Shown: in pieces, positions 20,880 to 30,775 of the stretch | How the letters are laid out: each line of letters starts with the position of its first letter | How positions within the stretch are numbered: the first letter of the stretch is position 1 | Source: Endozoicomonas sp. 8E | GTDB taxonomy: Bacteria; Pseudomonadota; Gammaproteobacteria; Pseudomonadales; Endozoicomonadaceae | Assembly: GCF_032883915.1 (NCBI RefSeq) | Contig: NZ_CP120717.1 | Span: 6,672,001-6,736,000, forward strand | Length of the DNA stretch: 64,000 nucleotides | Direction: 5' to 3' | The notes under the pieces: model-generated | The model's input: only the letters and a program-made list of their open reading frames with translations | Told to the model about the DNA's origin: nothing | The model's database searches: none | Made by a program: the position numbers and the translations under genes

Positions 20880-21299
20880 ATGTCAATATGGAAAACCCAA
20901 GCTACTCCGGAAAGCGTGAATCAGAAATGCGAAGACAGTATGTGCAGCCATGTGGGTATTAATATAGTCGAAATAGGCGACAACTTTATTCGCGGCACCA
21001 TGCCGGTAGACGAGAGAACCAAACAGCCCCTTGGTTTTTTACATGGTGGCGCCTCGGTGGTTCTGGCTGAATCGCTTGGCAGCATTGCAGCCAACCTCTG
21101 TTGCGCAAAAGATCAATATTGTGTCGGTCTTGAGATCAATGCGAACCATCTCAAGTCAGCCACTTCGGGACGGGTGACCGGCACCGCCAGAGCCGTTCAC
21201 ATTGGCAGAAGCACACAAGTCTGGGACATCAGGATCGAAAATGAACAAGGGCAGCTTACCTGTATTTCGAGAATTACCATGGCCGCAGTCAGCAGATAA
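20880..21299 (+). CDS. Hotdog-fold acyl-CoA thioesterase, YdiI/PaaI-like
   Basis: 139 residues. Very similar in pattern to E. coli YdiI (MenI)/YbdB: MPVDERTKQPLGFLHGGASV (hotdog signature with HGGAS and the following Glu in LAESLGS), then GRVTGTARAVHIGRSTQVWD. These enzymes hydrolyse aryl- and acyl-CoA thioesters, for MenI the 1,4-dihydroxy-2-naphthoyl-CoA of menaquinone synthesis; no men gene is nearby. ATG at 20880 has AAAGG eight bases upstream; a GTG at 20871 is less likely. Confidence 0.88.
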   Translation: MSIWKTQATPESVNQKCEDSMCSHVGINIVEIGDNFIRGTMPVDERTKQPLGFLHGGASVVLAESLGSIAANLCCAKDQYCVGLEINANHLKSATSGRVTGTARAVHIGRSTQVWDIRIENEQGQLTCISRITMAAVSR

Positions 21300-21302
21300 A
21301 AG

Positions 21303-21329
21303 GCAGATACCGGATGTTTCTGTATCTGC
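21303..21329. terminator. Bidirectional terminator between thioesterase and transaldolase
   Basis: Perfect 8-bp stem GCAGATAC/GTATCTGC between two convergent genes. Read on the minus strand it is followed by CTTTTATC, so it most likely ends the transaldolase transcript; on the plus strand the T run is displaced. Confidence 0.55.
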
Positions 21330-21364
21330 TTCAGGGACTGACGTCTTGTTTTTTTGGGAAAAAA

Positions 21365-22315
21365 TCACAGTCGGGACTTGATCAGGCTCTCCAACTTCAC
21401 CTGATCTCTGGCAAAATTACGAATGCCTTCGGCCAGTTTTTCTGTGGCCATCGCATCTTCGTTCATTGCCCAGCGGAAGGCCTGTTCGTTCAGTACCACT
21501 TTTTCATGACTGGATGTGGCGCTCTCCGAAGACAGCTTCCGAACAACCGTCGCTTCTGTTTTCTCCAGATCATTCAGCAGACCCGGGCCGATCGTCAGAC
21601 AATCACAACCCGCCAGCTCAATAATCTCACCTGTGTTTCGGAAGCTGGCACCCATGACCACAGTATTGTAGCCATGCTGCTTGTAGTAGTTGTATATGCG
21701 GGTCACAGAAACCACGCCCGGATCCTCAGCCGATTCAAAGTCACGACCTTCAGCTTTTTTGTACCAGTCGAGGATACGGCCAACGAACGGAGAAATCAGG
21801 AATACTCCGGCTTCAGCACAGGCCTGAGCCTGGGCAAAGTTGAACAACAGAGTCAAATTGCAACGGATGCCTTCACGCTCCAGAATCTTCGCAGCTTCAA
21901 TGCCTTCCCAGGTAGAAGCGATCTTGATGAGCAGACGCTCAGGGTCCGCGCCCTGCTCGCGGTAGAGGGCGACCAGCTCACGAGCCTTGGCAATGGTCGC
22001 ATCCTTATCAAAGGATAAACGAGCATCAACTTCTGTTGAGACAACACCCGGTACGACCTGTTGAACTTCTTTACCAATCGCTACTGCCAGCCAATCGCAG
22101 GCATGCCTGACCTGCACCACTTTATCATCAGTTTTGGATTTGCCGTACTCCAGAGCGCTATTAAAAAGTGGCTCATAAGCAGGAAGCTCAGCCGCTTTCA
22201 GAATAAGGGATGGATTGGTTGTAGCATCCACGGGCTGATATCGACGAATGGCTTCGATATCACCGGTGTCTGCCACTACTTTCGTCATACCCTTGAGTTG
22301 CTCTAGCTGATTCAT
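21365..22315 (-). CDS. tal: Transaldolase
   Basis: 316 residues, the TalB-type length. Pentose-phosphate enzyme moving a dihydroxyacetone unit from sedoheptulose-7-P to glyceraldehyde-3-P. Signatures: [30 protein letters not shown] and the Schiff-base Lys in [16 protein letters not shown]. It follows rbsR by 95 bp on the same strand, placing ribose uptake, phosphorylation and pentose-phosphate entry together. An ATG at 22333 is in frame but lacks an SD; 22315 fits the family start. Confidence 0.96.
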   Translation of the reverse strand: MNQLEQLKGMTKVVADTGDIEAIRRYQPVDATTNPSLILKAAELPAYEPLFNSALEYGKSKTDDKVVQVRHACDWLAVAIGKEVQQVVPGVVSTEVDARLSFDKDATIAKARELVALYREQGADPERLLIKIASTWEGIEAAKILEREGIRCNLTLLFNFAQAQACAEAGVFLISPFVGRILDWYKKAEGRDFESAEDPGVVSVTRIYNYYKQHGYNTVVMGASFRNTGEIIELAGCDCLTIGPGLLNDLEKTEATVVRKLSSESATSSHEKVVLNEQAFRWAMNEDAMATEKLAEGIRNFARDQVKLESLIKSRL

Positions 22316-22409
22316 TGAACTTTCGATCCTCATTTTTTATTTTGGCAATCATTTTCCTTAAAATAGTCAACAACTGTTCATCAGGGACTACTCAGGACTG
22401 CATCTGCAT

Positions 22410-23447
22410 TTAACCGTCTAAATATCCAGATATACAGGGCTGTTTTACAGACTGGCGTTCAACCAATGTTGAACGCAGCGTCTTTACCTCAGGCTTTCCG
22501 CCCGGGTTCTCTATGCGTGTAATCAACGTATCCGCAGCCAGCCTGCCTAGCTCTGCCTTTGGCTGATGAATCGTGGTCAAAGGCGGCGATGTATACGACG
22601 CAAGTTCAATATCATCGTAACCTATCACGGATATATCATCCGGAATCCTGTAACCCCGGGACTGGAGTGCACAAATCACTCCCATGGCCATCAGGTCATT
22701 ACCAACAAACAGAGCTGATGGTGGCTGCTGGCCATCACCCAGATTGTCTAGCAGATGATTGGCTGCTTCAAAACCACTTTCTGCTGTCAAACGTCCTTCA
22801 ACAATCCAGCCATTCTCGAGCGGTATTCCAGACTCTTCCAATGCCCGTTGATAGCCCGACAATCTCTGTGAGCTCGGCGACAATGTTGCAGGGCCGCTGA
22901 TGCAGCCGATGGAGCGATGACCATTATCCAGCAGGTGACGAGTCGCCTCATAACCGCCCTGCTCCGGATCTTCCATAATGACATCGGCTTCCAGTCCCGG
23001 AGCCTGACAGTCCAGGATAACCAAAGGCCACTGGCAACGCTCACGCAGCATTTCAAAAAATCCCGGATCACTGTGAGCGGACATCACCAACAAACCATCA
23101 ATGCGCTTTTCTTCCAGGGTTCGCAAATAAGATGCCTGTTTATCCAGATTGTTATCGGAGTTACAAAGAACCAGATGATAACCCCGCTCATAACAGGTGG
23201 CTTCGACACCGTGAATCACCTCGGCAAAAAACGGGTTGGCATTGGAACCCGTTAGCATGCCAATGGTGTAAGTTTTATTCGTTTTTAAACTGCGGGCAAC
23301 AGCGCTGGGCTTATAGTTCAGTGCTTCAACCGCTTTTCTGACCCGGAATGCCTTATCTTCACTGACAAACCGGGTATCGTTCAGAACATGAGAGACCGTT
23401 GAGATGGAAACTCCTGCCTGCTTTGCAACATCCTTGATCGTTGCCAT
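22410..23447 (-). CDS. rbsR: LacI-family ribose repressor
   Basis: 345 residues. N-terminal LacI HTH (MATIKDVAKQAGVSISTVSH, hinge helix around PSAVARSLKT) and a periplasmic-binding-protein-like effector domain (IGMLTGSNANPFFAEVIHGV). Last gene of the rbs cluster, 11 bp after rbsK. By position it should bind ribose and release the palindrome at 28648-28671. Confidence 0.93.
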   Translation of the reverse strand: MATIKDVAKQAGVSISTVSHVLNDTRFVSEDKAFRVRKAVEALNYKPSAVARSLKTNKTYTIGMLTGSNANPFFAEVIHGVEATCYERGYHLVLCNSDNNLDKQASYLRTLEEKRIDGLLVMSAHSDPGFFEMLRERCQWPLVILDCQAPGLEADVIMEDPEQGGYEATRHLLDNGHRSIGCISGPATLSPSSQRLSGYQRALEESGIPLENGWIVEGRLTAESGFEAANHLLDNLGDGQQPPSALFVGNDLMAMGVICALQSRGYRIPDDISVIGYDDIELASYTSPPLTTIHQPKAELGRLAADTLITRIENPGGKPEVKTLRSTLVERQSVKQPCISGYLDG

Positions 23448-23458
23448 AGCTTCGCTCT

Positions 23459-24421
23459 CTACCGTTCTATCAAAATCTGTTGTACTTCTGGATAGTGCCT
23501 AATGTACTCTGCCAGAAACTGTTCTGTTTCATCCCTTTCCGGGATAGATGTCTGCGCACCGCGGCGAGTCACAGAAATGCCTGCTGCGGCATTGGCAAAA
23601 CGTGCAGCACTGTCGATGTCTGCTCCTTCAGCCAGCTTCACCAGCAGTGCACCATTAAAAGTATCGCCGGCAGCGGTGGTGTCGGTTGCTGATATTTCAA
23701 AACCGGGAACGATTCGAGCCCCTCTCTGATCGGAAATCAGGGCACCCATTCTTCCCATAGTGATAACAACCATAGAAATTCCCTTTTCATGCAGAACTGA
23801 GGCAGCCTGACAGGCACTTTCCGGGTCATGGACAGCAACACCTGTCAGCAGTTCTGCTTCTGTCTGATTAGGCGTAATCATGTCAACCCTGGCCAACAAT
23901 TCATCAGACAATGGACGTGCAGGTGCCGGGTTAAGAACCACAGTAACACCACTGCTCCGGGCCAGTTTTGCGGCCTCAAGAATAGAGGCTTCTGGCGTTT
24001 CCAACTGCATGAGCAGGTAGTCTGATCCGGCGATCCCGGCTTTCTGCTCCCGAACCCGCTCCGGGGTTAATGCTGCATTAGCTTCAGCAGCAATACCAAT
24101 GCAATTTTCTGCACACCCATCCACAAAAATCAAAGCGACTCCGGTATTCACACCTTCCACCTGTTCAACCAGAGAAGTATTGATACCGTCTTCTGCGAAC
24201 TTATCGACAATCTCCCGGCCAAAAGCGTCTTGTCCTACACAGGCAAAAAAGTGGGTGTTGCCACCCAGTCTGGCGCTGGCGACGGCCTGATTGGCACCCT
24301 TACCACCAGGAATAACATCGTAGCGACTGCCGGTGACGGTCTCACCGGGACGGGGAAAAGCCTCCACTTTCAACACATGGTCTGCATTCACACTGCCAAG
24401 AACAAGAATCTGTTTAGTCAT
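23459..24421 (-). CDS. rbsK: Ribokinase
   Basis: 320 residues, PfkB family. N-terminal substrate motif PGGKGANQAVASARLGG, C-terminal DTTAAGDTFNGAL with the catalytic Asp. Phosphorylates ribose to ribose-5-phosphate. Lies between rbsB and rbsR. Confidence 0.96.
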   Translation of the reverse strand: MTKQILVLGSVNADHVLKVEAFPRPGETVTGSRYDVIPGGKGANQAVASARLGGNTHFFACVGQDAFGREIVDKFAEDGINTSLVEQVEGVNTGVALIFVDGCAENCIGIAAEANAALTPERVREQKAGIAGSDYLLMQLETPEASILEAAKLARSSGVTVVLNPAPARPLSDELLARVDMITPNQTEAELLTGVAVHDPESACQAASVLHEKGISMVVITMGRMGALISDQRGARIVPGFEISATDTTAAGDTFNGALLVKLAEGADIDSAARFANAAAGISVTRRGAQTSIPERDETEQFLAEYIRHYPEVQQILIER

Positions 24422-24445
24422 GAACCTATCTCTGTGTCCAATACA

Positions 24446-24470
24446 ATGACCAGACCAGGGGCCTGGTCAT
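24446..24470 (-). promoter_or_regulatory. Intercistronic hairpin between rbsB and rbsK
   Basis: ATGACCAG and CTGGTCAT can pair (8 bp), with an alternative GACCAGG/CCTGGTC pairing inside. There is no T run. Hairpins after the binding-protein gene often protect upstream mRNA and lower expression of the downstream genes; that role is inferred. Confidence 0.4.
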
Positions 24471-24483
24471 ATTCATTGTCAGC

Positions 24484-25416
24484 TCAGGGCTGTTTTGTAA
24501 TCAGCTTCAGCTCAACCGGCGTATAGACTTCCACTTCTTCGCCCCTGATAGCCTTGTCTGCGGTTTCCACACCCACTTCACCTATCATGGATGCCTGCTG
24601 GGCAATAGTGGCAGCCAGACCACCGTCCTCAACAGACTTGATACCTTCATCCGTTCCGTCAAAGCCGACGACGATGACGTCTTTTTTTGCAGCTTGTACT
24701 GCCTTTAGAGCACCCAGCGCCATTTCATCGTTCTGGGCAAAAATAGCTTTTACATCGGGATGAGCCTGCAACAGGTTCTCGGTAACATTCAGAGCTTTGG
24801 TACGATCAAAATCTGCTGGTTGACTGGCCACCAGCTCCAGCTTGGTGCCCTTGATGGCTTTCATGAAACCTTCACCACGTTCACGGGCAGCCGAAGTGCC
24901 CGGAACACCTTCAAGCTGAATCACCTGACCTTCACCGCCCAGCTTCCTGGCAATAAATTCACCGGCCATTTCACCACCGGCAACGTTGTCGGAAGCTACA
25001 TGAGAAACCAAATCGCCACCATTGGCTCCACGATCCAGAGTGACTACTGGAATTTTTGCACGATTGGCAGCACTGACAGAGTTGGCTGCAGCGTCAGAAT
25101 CAGCAGGGTTCAGCAGAATGGCATCGACACCACGTACCGTCAGATCTTCAGTGTTGGTCATTTCCCTGGCGGAATCATTCTGGGAATCCAGAATCACCAG
25201 GTCATACCCCAACTCCTGAGCTTTTTTCTCAACCCCTTCTTTCAGGGTGACAAAGAAGGGGTTGTTCAGGGTAGACACCACCAGCGCCATCGATTTTTGA
25301 TCGGAATCATCGGATGATTCAGTACCCGTAGTGCCTTCTTCAGGCTTGCTGCAGCCTGTCAGGACCAGCCCTGCGGTCAGGGCAACGGCCAGTATTTTTT
25401 TCATGGAGAAGATCAT
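24484..25416 (-). CDS. rbsB: Ribose ABC transporter, substrate-binding lipoprotein
   Basis: 310 residues. Signal peptide with lipobox LTGC (about residue 21-24), then a Ser/Asp/Glu-rich spacer, then a type I periplasmic sugar-binding fold ([40 protein letters not shown]). Normally RbsB is a soluble periplasmic protein in E. coli; here the lipobox suggests membrane tethering. ATG at 25416 has GAGGT eight bases upstream and was preferred over TTG 25425 and ATG 25404. Confidence 0.94.
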   Translation of the reverse strand: MIFSMKKILAVALTAGLVLTGCSKPEEGTTGTESSDDSDQKSMALVVSTLNNPFFVTLKEGVEKKAQELGYDLVILDSQNDSAREMTNTEDLTVRGVDAILLNPADSDAAANSVSAANRAKIPVVTLDRGANGGDLVSHVASDNVAGGEMAGEFIARKLGGEGQVIQLEGVPGTSAARERGEGFMKAIKGTKLELVASQPADFDRTKALNVTENLLQAHPDVKAIFAQNDEMALGALKAVQAAKKDVIVVGFDGTDEGIKSVEDGGLAATIAQQASMIGEVGVETADKAIRGEEVEVYTPVELKLITKQP

Positions 25417-25509
25417 GGACAACAACCTCGTGGTTCCGATTGTTTGGCCGGTTTAAACCAGCTTTATATAGACAGACGGCCACTTCCACAACTGGAAGTA
25501 GCCCTCTTC

Positions 25510-26523
25510 TCAAGACTGTTTGGAGGAACGGGTATCTACCAAAACAGCCAGAAGGATAACGAGAGCCTTGGCAATCAGCTGGTAGTAGGAAGAAACATTG
25601 AGCAGATTCAGGGCGTTGTTCAGGATGCCGATGATCAGCACACCAACCAGAGTACCGGTGATCCGTCCTTTACCACCTGTCAGACTGGTTCCACCCAGCA
25701 CTACCGCAGCAATTGCATCCAGCTCGTAGCTGCTACCCGCTGTAGGCTGAGCCGAAGCCAGACGACTGGTGACAATCAACCCTGCCAGAGCGGAGAGACC
25801 GCCAGAAATGGAATAAACAGCCAGCTTGATACGATCGACGTTGATACCGGACAGACGAGTAGCAGATTCGTTACCACCCAGAGCATAGACGTAACGACCC
25901 AGTCGTGTGTGATTTAACACGAACCACGCTGCCAAAAATGTGAACGCCATCAGGTAAATCGGAAAGGGAATACCAAACAGATAGCCGCTACCGATAAATG
26001 AGAAGGCATCAGAAGCAGCACCGCTGCCTGCAGAGATGGGTCGACCTTCGGTGAATACCATAGTGGCCCCACGGAGCAAAGTCATTGTCGCCAGTGTTGC
26101 TATAAATGCCTGAACCCTTCCCTTGGCAATAATCAAACCACTCATGGCTCCCATTGCAGCACCTCCAGCGAGAGTCAGGGTCACCACCAGCATGATGTTG
26201 AAGTCCATGCCGATCAGAGTTGCCGCCAGAGCACCACTCAGTGCCAGAATGGAGCCGACGGCCAGATCGATACCACTGGTCAGGATGACAAAGGTCATAC
26301 CCACCGCAATGATGGCGTTAATAGAAGTCTGTCGCAGAATATTCAGCATATTGATGGTACTGAAGAAGCTGTCACTGATCATGGAGACAGCTACCATGAA
26401 GATCAGCAGGGCAATGACAGATTTATATTCGAACAGGAATTCTTTATTGATACGGAATTTGCGACCGCTACTTTTTATAAGCTCAGGGCTTCGTATACCT
26501 GCCTGTAAGGTTTTTTCAGTCAT
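25510..26523 (-). CDS. rbsC: Ribose ABC transporter permease
   Basis: 337 residues, many hydrophobic segments (eight to ten). Family signature TSGIDLAVGSILALSGA and VLGGTSLTGGKGRITGTLVG near the end. Forms the membrane channel with RbsA and RbsB. It follows rbsA by 12 bp. Confidence 0.95.
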   Translation of the reverse strand: MTEKTLQAGIRSPELIKSSGRKFRINKEFLFEYKSVIALLIFMVAVSMISDSFFSTINMLNILRQTSINAIIAVGMTFVILTSGIDLAVGSILALSGALAATLIGMDFNIMLVVTLTLAGGAAMGAMSGLIIAKGRVQAFIATLATMTLLRGATMVFTEGRPISAGSGAASDAFSFIGSGYLFGIPFPIYLMAFTFLAAWFVLNHTRLGRYVYALGGNESATRLSGINVDRIKLAVYSISGGLSALAGLIVTSRLASAQPTAGSSYELDAIAAVVLGGTSLTGGKGRITGTLVGVLIIGILNNALNLLNVSSYYQLIAKALVILLAVLVDTRSSKQS

Positions 26524-26535
26524 GATATTTCCTCT

Positions 26536-28044
26536 TTACGCTGCTTTACCGACAGCACAACGCATCAATTTTTCCTGGCTGGCTTCCTGGCGATCAAATT
26601 CACCGGTAATGCTTCCTTCATGCATCACCAGAACCCGGTCACTCATGCCCAGAACTTCTGGCATATCAGACGACACCAGTAAAATACTCATGCCCTTGAT
26701 CTTGAATTCATTGATAAGCTGGTAGATTTCTTTCTTGGCGCCAACATCGACGCCACGGGTTGGCTCGTCCAGGATCAGCACTCTTGGATTGATCATCAAA
26801 CCTTTGGCGATAGCCACTTTTTGCTGGTTACCGCCACTGAGGTTCTTGATCAGCTGTTTAGCCGTAGGCGTTTTGATATTAAAGGCTTTAATAAAGTGCT
26901 GAACCGAGTCCATCTCGTGATTGCGATCAATCTTGCCGCTGACACTCTGGAACTGTTCCAGACTGCAGAGGCTCATGTTTTCAGAAACCGAAAGCTCCAG
27001 AACAAGACCATCACCTTTGCGGTCTTCAGAGATGTACACAATCCCTGCCTGCAAACCTTCCGCCGGAGTTTTAATGCGTTTTGCTTCACCCGCTACCCGG
27101 ATTTCGCCAGACTCGGCGGCATTGGCACCGTAAAGGGCTTTCATCAGCTCGGTACGACCAGCACCCATCAGACCTGAGATCCCGAGGATTTCACCTTCTT
27201 TGAGCTGGAAACTGACTTCTTTAACACCGGGGGCAGAAAGGTTTTCCACCTCCAGTGTCAGGGCACCGGCTTCTACTTCAATACGGGGATACTGTTCTTC
27301 AAGGGAACGACCTACCATCTGTTCGATGATGTCGTCCTCAGTCAGCTGTGATACAGGTGTTTCAGCAATAAAACGACCATCTCTCATGATGGTGGCATCA
27401 TCACAGATCTGGAAAATTTCCTGCAGACGGTGCGAAATATAAACAATGCCCCTGCCTTCAGAACGCAGCTGACGAATCACCTTAAACAGACTTTCAGTCT
27501 CTTTATCGGTCAGAGCATCTGTCGGCTCGTCCATCACAATCACCTGTGATGAAAACGACAGTGCCTTGGCAATTTCTACCATTTGCTGAACGCCAATACT
27601 CAGCTTGCCCACCGGTGTAGAAGGGTCAAACTGCACATCGAGCATATCGAGCAGCTTCTGTGCTTCCTCACGCACAGTTTTCCAGTCAATTCTGCCGAAT
27701 CGACCCATGGGTTCACGCCCCAGAAAAATATTCTCGGCAATAGACAGTTCAGGAATCAGGTTCAGCTCCTGATGAATAATGCTGACACCGCGTTCCCGGG
27801 AATCCCCGGGCCCCCTGAAAGCCACATCATTCCCGTGGTACTTCAGCTCGCCTTCATCACGGCTGTAGATACCCGTCATAACCTTCATGAGAGTCGATTT
27901 ACCAGCACCGTTTTCACCCAACAGTGCCATTACCCGGCCTGGGTAAATATTCAGGCTGGCGCCATCCAGAGCCCGGACACCGGGAAATGTCTTGACGACA
28001 TCTTTCATCTGGAAAACAGGTTCAGATTTTGACTGGGTACTCAC
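26536..28044 (-). CDS. rbsA: Ribose ABC transporter, duplicated ATP-binding protein
   Basis: 502 residues with two ABC domains. First: Walker [11 protein letters not shown], signature [15 protein letters not shown], Walker [13 protein letters not shown]. Second: the degenerate P-loop [10 protein letters not shown], signature [15 protein letters not shown] and [12 protein letters not shown]. This layout is typical of RbsA/MglA-type sugar importers. The start codon is GTG (28044) with AGGGGG upstream. Confidence 0.96.
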   Translation of the reverse strand: MSTQSKSEPVFQMKDVVKTFPGVRALDGASLNIYPGRVMALLGENGAGKSTLMKVMTGIYSRDEGELKYHGNDVAFRGPGDSRERGVSIIHQELNLIPELSIAENIFLGREPMGRFGRIDWKTVREEAQKLLDMLDVQFDPSTPVGKLSIGVQQMVEIAKALSFSSQVIVMDEPTDALTDKETESLFKVIRQLRSEGRGIVYISHRLQEIFQICDDATIMRDGRFIAETPVSQLTEDDIIEQMVGRSLEEQYPRIEVEAGALTLEVENLSAPGVKEVSFQLKEGEILGISGLMGAGRTELMKALYGANAAESGEIRVAGEAKRIKTPAEGLQAGIVYISEDRKGDGLVLELSVSENMSLCSLEQFQSVSGKIDRNHEMDSVQHFIKAFNIKTPTAKQLIKNLSGGNQQKVAIAKGLMINPRVLILDEPTRGVDVGAKKEIYQLINEFKIKGMSILLVSSDMPEVLGMSDRVLVMHEGSITGEFDRQEASQEKLMRCAVGKAA

Positions 28045-28136
28045 TTCATCCCCCTAAAAGCTGCTAACAATGACATTTTCAGTAGTATGAAACCGACGGT
28101 ATTTCACGTTCATGCTTTTAATCAGCTACAGATGCT

Positions 28137-28556
28137 TTAAAAAGCAACGCCAGATTTCAGAATGACATTGGCATAGGGTGTGCGTTCCCCGGTACGAACC
28201 ACCGCCTTACTGAGGTCAGACTGAGCCTTGAAACACTCATGGCTGACCTGGACGACTTTGACAGGAGCCCCCTGTTCTTCTGCTAAAAGTTGAATCCGCT
28301 CTGCGAATTGCTGATACAACTCCGGACTGACGTGGATAAACTCTTTGGCAATGATGATCTCTTCTACGACCGTTTCAGAAAGCACCACATCCAGAGTATC
28401 CAGAAAACCCGGAACACCATGGGTCAAAGCCAGATCAATTCGCTCGACACTTTCACCAATGGGCAGTCCGCAATCGCAGACAGTCAACCCCTGCCCGTGC
28501 CCCAGGCTGGCAATGGCCCCGGAAAGCTGTGGGTTGAGAAGTCTGGTCTTTTTCAT
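28137..28556 (-). CDS. rbsD: D-ribose pyranase
   Basis: 139 residues, as for E. coli RbsD. Interconverts beta-pyranose and beta-furanose ribose so that ribokinase can act. Conserved GHGQGLTVCDCGLPI with the active-site His near residue 20 and the C-terminal RTGERTPYANVIL. First gene of the operon; the ATG at 28556 aligns with the family start (MKKTRLLN). Confidence 0.95.
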   Translation of the reverse strand: MKKTRLLNPQLSGAIASLGHGQGLTVCDCGLPIGESVERIDLALTHGVPGFLDTLDVVLSETVVEEIIIAKEFIHVSPELYQQFAERIQLLAEEQGAPVKVVQVSHECFKAQSDLSKAVVRTGERTPYANVILKSGVAF

Positions 28557-28647
28557 ACTGGCCACCGTTGGTTGTTTCAGCGAGCCTTTTTCAAAAGAAA
28601 GCTCATGGCTATCAGGTTCGCATTAAGTGCTGAGTTTTAAGGTTCAG

Positions 28648-28671
28648 AAAAACGTTTGCGCAAACGTTTTT
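28648..28671. promoter_or_regulatory. LacI-type operator palindrome upstream of rbsD
   Basis: A perfect 24-bp palindrome with core ACGTTTGCGCAAACGT, about 90 bp upstream of rbsD. Central CG-containing palindromes of this kind are typical LacI-family operators, so it is the likely RbsR site. A second inverted repeat, TTGAC-N4-GTCAA at 28709-28722, resembles an FNR/ANR-type box but is not otherwise supported. The rest of 28557-28820 holds no gene. Confidence 0.75.
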
Positions 28672-28880
28672 TTCGCCGCAACTATAACGATTCGACTGTG
28701 GATTAAAATTGACATAGGTCAATCAGAAACAAAGCCGCACAGATAAAAACACGAATGGGGCTATGGGAAATGCCGATTCGACAAGAAATTAACAGACATG
28801 AAAATGAAGGCTGTCAAAAGGGTTAAAAACAGTTCGCAGAAATCTATTATAATATAAAATAATCTTATATAATCTCAAGC

Positions 28881-29495
28881 ATGGATAAGAGATTAGTGAA
28901 GATAGGTGAGGCAGCTCGTTTACTTGGTACAGACCCAGTAACACTACGTAAATGGGAAAGTACAGGTGAGCTGCTTCCTGCCAGAAAGACCAAAGGCGGA
29001 ACTCGTTACTACGACGTGTCTGAATTGATGGGCTTAAGTAACGAAGCTGCGCCTACGCTTTGCTATTGCAGAGTCTCCAGTCACGACCAAAAGCCAGACT
29101 TAGACAGGCAGCAAGAGTTACTGGAAGCCTACTGTTCTGCAAAAGGTTGGCGAACTCAGGTTATACGTGATCTTGGCTCTGGCATGAACTACCGGAAAAA
29201 AGGACTCAATCAGCTGCTTGAGTTGATAATGAAACGCCAGATTAAACGACTGGTGATTTCACATAAAGACAGGCTGCTAAGGTTCGGTTCTGAATTGGTT
29301 TTCTCCCTATGTGAATTGCAGGGAATAGAAATAGTCATTGTACATAAAGGCGATCAGCCTTCGTTTGAGGAAGAGCTAGCCAACGATGTATTGGAAATAA
29401 TCACTGTATTCAACGCAAGACTGTACGGCAGCCGAAGCAGGAAACATAAAAAGATGCTTGAGACTTTGCAAGATGTTGTTAGCTCACAAGATTGA
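28881..29495 (+). CDS. tnpA: IS607-type serine recombinase TnpA
   Basis: 204 residues. N-terminal MerR-like HTH (IGEAARLLGTDPVTLRKWE) fused to a serine-resolvase catalytic domain: CYCRVSSHDQKPDLDRQ carries the nucleophilic Ser, followed by RDLGSGMNYRKKGLNQL and RLVISHKDRLLRFG. This HTH-first order is diagnostic of IS607 transposases. Its end overlaps the tnpB start. Confidence 0.95.
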   Translation: MDKRLVKIGEAARLLGTDPVTLRKWESTGELLPARKTKGGTRYYDVSELMGLSNEAAPTLCYCRVSSHDQKPDLDRQQELLEAYCSAKGWRTQVIRDLGSGMNYRKKGLNQLLELIMKRQIKRLVISHKDRLLRFGSELVFSLCELQGIEIVIVHKGDQPSFEEELANDVLEIITVFNARLYGSRSRKHKKMLETLQDVVSSQD

Positions 29496-30636
29496 ACTCA
29501 GACCGACAAAACAACAAGCCGATTATCTTGATAGGGCTTGTGGTTCTCGTCGTCATGCGTTCAATCAACTGTTAGCCCATTTCAATCAAGAAGGCGTTAA
29601 ATGGTCAAAGAAGGCTGCCAATGAAAAATACCAAGAACTCAGGCTTGAGTTTCCCTGGTATGCCGAAGTCAGCCAACGTGTCACCAGGAACACAATCGAC
29701 GATCTTCATGACGCCTTTACTCACTTCTTTCGTCGGGTGAAGAAAGGAGAAAAAGCAGGTTATCCAAGATTCAAGAAGCGAGGACTACACGACAGTTTTT
29801 CTCTCAGAGAAAAACCCAAGTTCGATGTTGATGACAGAACACTTCGCATTGAGAAACTGAAAACCCGCATCAAGATGCGCCAAGAGCTGAGGTTCACAGG
29901 AACACCCTGTCAGGTGACGATCAGTAAGCGAGCCGGAAAGTATTTCGCTTCTATTTTGGTAGACACTCAGGATTACGACCCAAAAGCACAAAGCAATGAG
30001 TCTGTAGGCGTTGATTTTGGCATCAAAGATTTAGCTATTTGCTCGAATGGCAAAACCTTTGCTGCTAATCAGAAACTGAAAGGCTCTCTGAAACGACTTA
30101 ACAGGAAACAGAGGGCGTTAAGCCGCAAAACAAAGGGAAGCAACCGCTATGTGAAAGCCAAGCGAGCGGTTGCCAAACTACATTACCGGACAAGTAACCA
30201 GCGATCAGCCGTACTACATGAGGTAAGTGATTATCTGACGTCAAGATTCAAAATAATCACCCTCGAAAATCTGAATGTCAAAGGCATGGTAAAAAACCGC
30301 AAACTGGCAAGAGCAATCAGTGACGCAGGTTTCGGTAAGCTGAGAGAACTGGTTGAATACAAGGCAGAGCTGAGAGGATGCCAGGTTGTGATTGCAGATC
30401 GATTCTTTCCCAGCTCGAAGAAGTGTGCGGTTCATACTTGCGACTACGTAAATGACAATCTTACTTTGTCTGATCGTGAGTGGCGGTGTCCAAAATGTAA
30501 AACTCTGCATGATAGGGATTACAGTGCGAGTTTTAACCTTGATAATTATGGTCGAGACACGTTACAGCTCGACACTAAACCCTACGCAAGAGTGGAGTTA
30601 GACACGATTCGTCGTGCATCCATGTGGACGGCGTAG
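29473..30636 (+). CDS. tnpB: TnpB, RNA-guided nuclease-like protein, frameshifted C-terminus
   Basis: 387 residues from the ATG at 29473 (open to 29458). RuvC-like acidic residues occur in VGVDFGIKDLAICS, IITLENLNVKGM and HDRDYSASFNL; a zinc ribbon is present (CAVHTC and CPKC). TnpB of this class cleaves DNA guided by an omega-RNA from the element's 3' end, which would overlap the gene end here; I did not fold it. Compared with the copy at 57171, a 14-bp deletion just after TTACAGCTCGAC shifts the last residues from the usual AQTLNPTQEWS end to KPYARVELDTIRR. Confidence 0.9.
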   Translation: MLLAHKIELRPTKQQADYLDRACGSRRHAFNQLLAHFNQEGVKWSKKAANEKYQELRLEFPWYAEVSQRVTRNTIDDLHDAFTHFFRRVKKGEKAGYPRFKKRGLHDSFSLREKPKFDVDDRTLRIEKLKTRIKMRQELRFTGTPCQVTISKRAGKYFASILVDTQDYDPKAQSNESVGVDFGIKDLAICSNGKTFAANQKLKGSLKRLNRKQRALSRKTKGSNRYVKAKRAVAKLHYRTSNQRSAVLHEVSDYLTSRFKIITLENLNVKGMVKNRKLARAISDAGFGKLRELVEYKAELRGCQVVIADRFFPSSKKCAVHTCDYVNDNLTLSDREWRCPKCKTLHDRDYSASFNLDNYGRDTLQLDTKPYARVELDTIRRASMWTA

Positions 30637-30775
30637 ATAAGTCTACATAATTACAGATTATGTCAGATTTTTAGTAGCGGAACATACCTAAGCAACCTTT
30701 TTGCTAAATTGAGCACACTAAATCAGAAATAGTGAATCCCGCCTCAGGAGCTTGCAGGTCAATTTACAGGAAACT

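Larger units (their letters stand above)
28821..30680 (+). mobile_element. IS607-family element, copy 1
   Basis: About 1.86 kb with tnpA and tnpB. Ends were placed by comparison with the second copy at 56800-58392: shared sequence starts at GGTTAAAAACAGTTCGCA and ends at TTTTAGTAGCGG. Insertion next to G runs fits the known IS607 preference for GG and absence of long target duplications. Confidence 0.88.

Noticed and set aside
28709..28722. FNR/ANR-type box TTGAC-N4-GTCAA upstream of rbsD
   Set aside because: Only one inverted repeat, not aligned with a recognisable -35/-10, so a regulator cannot be named.
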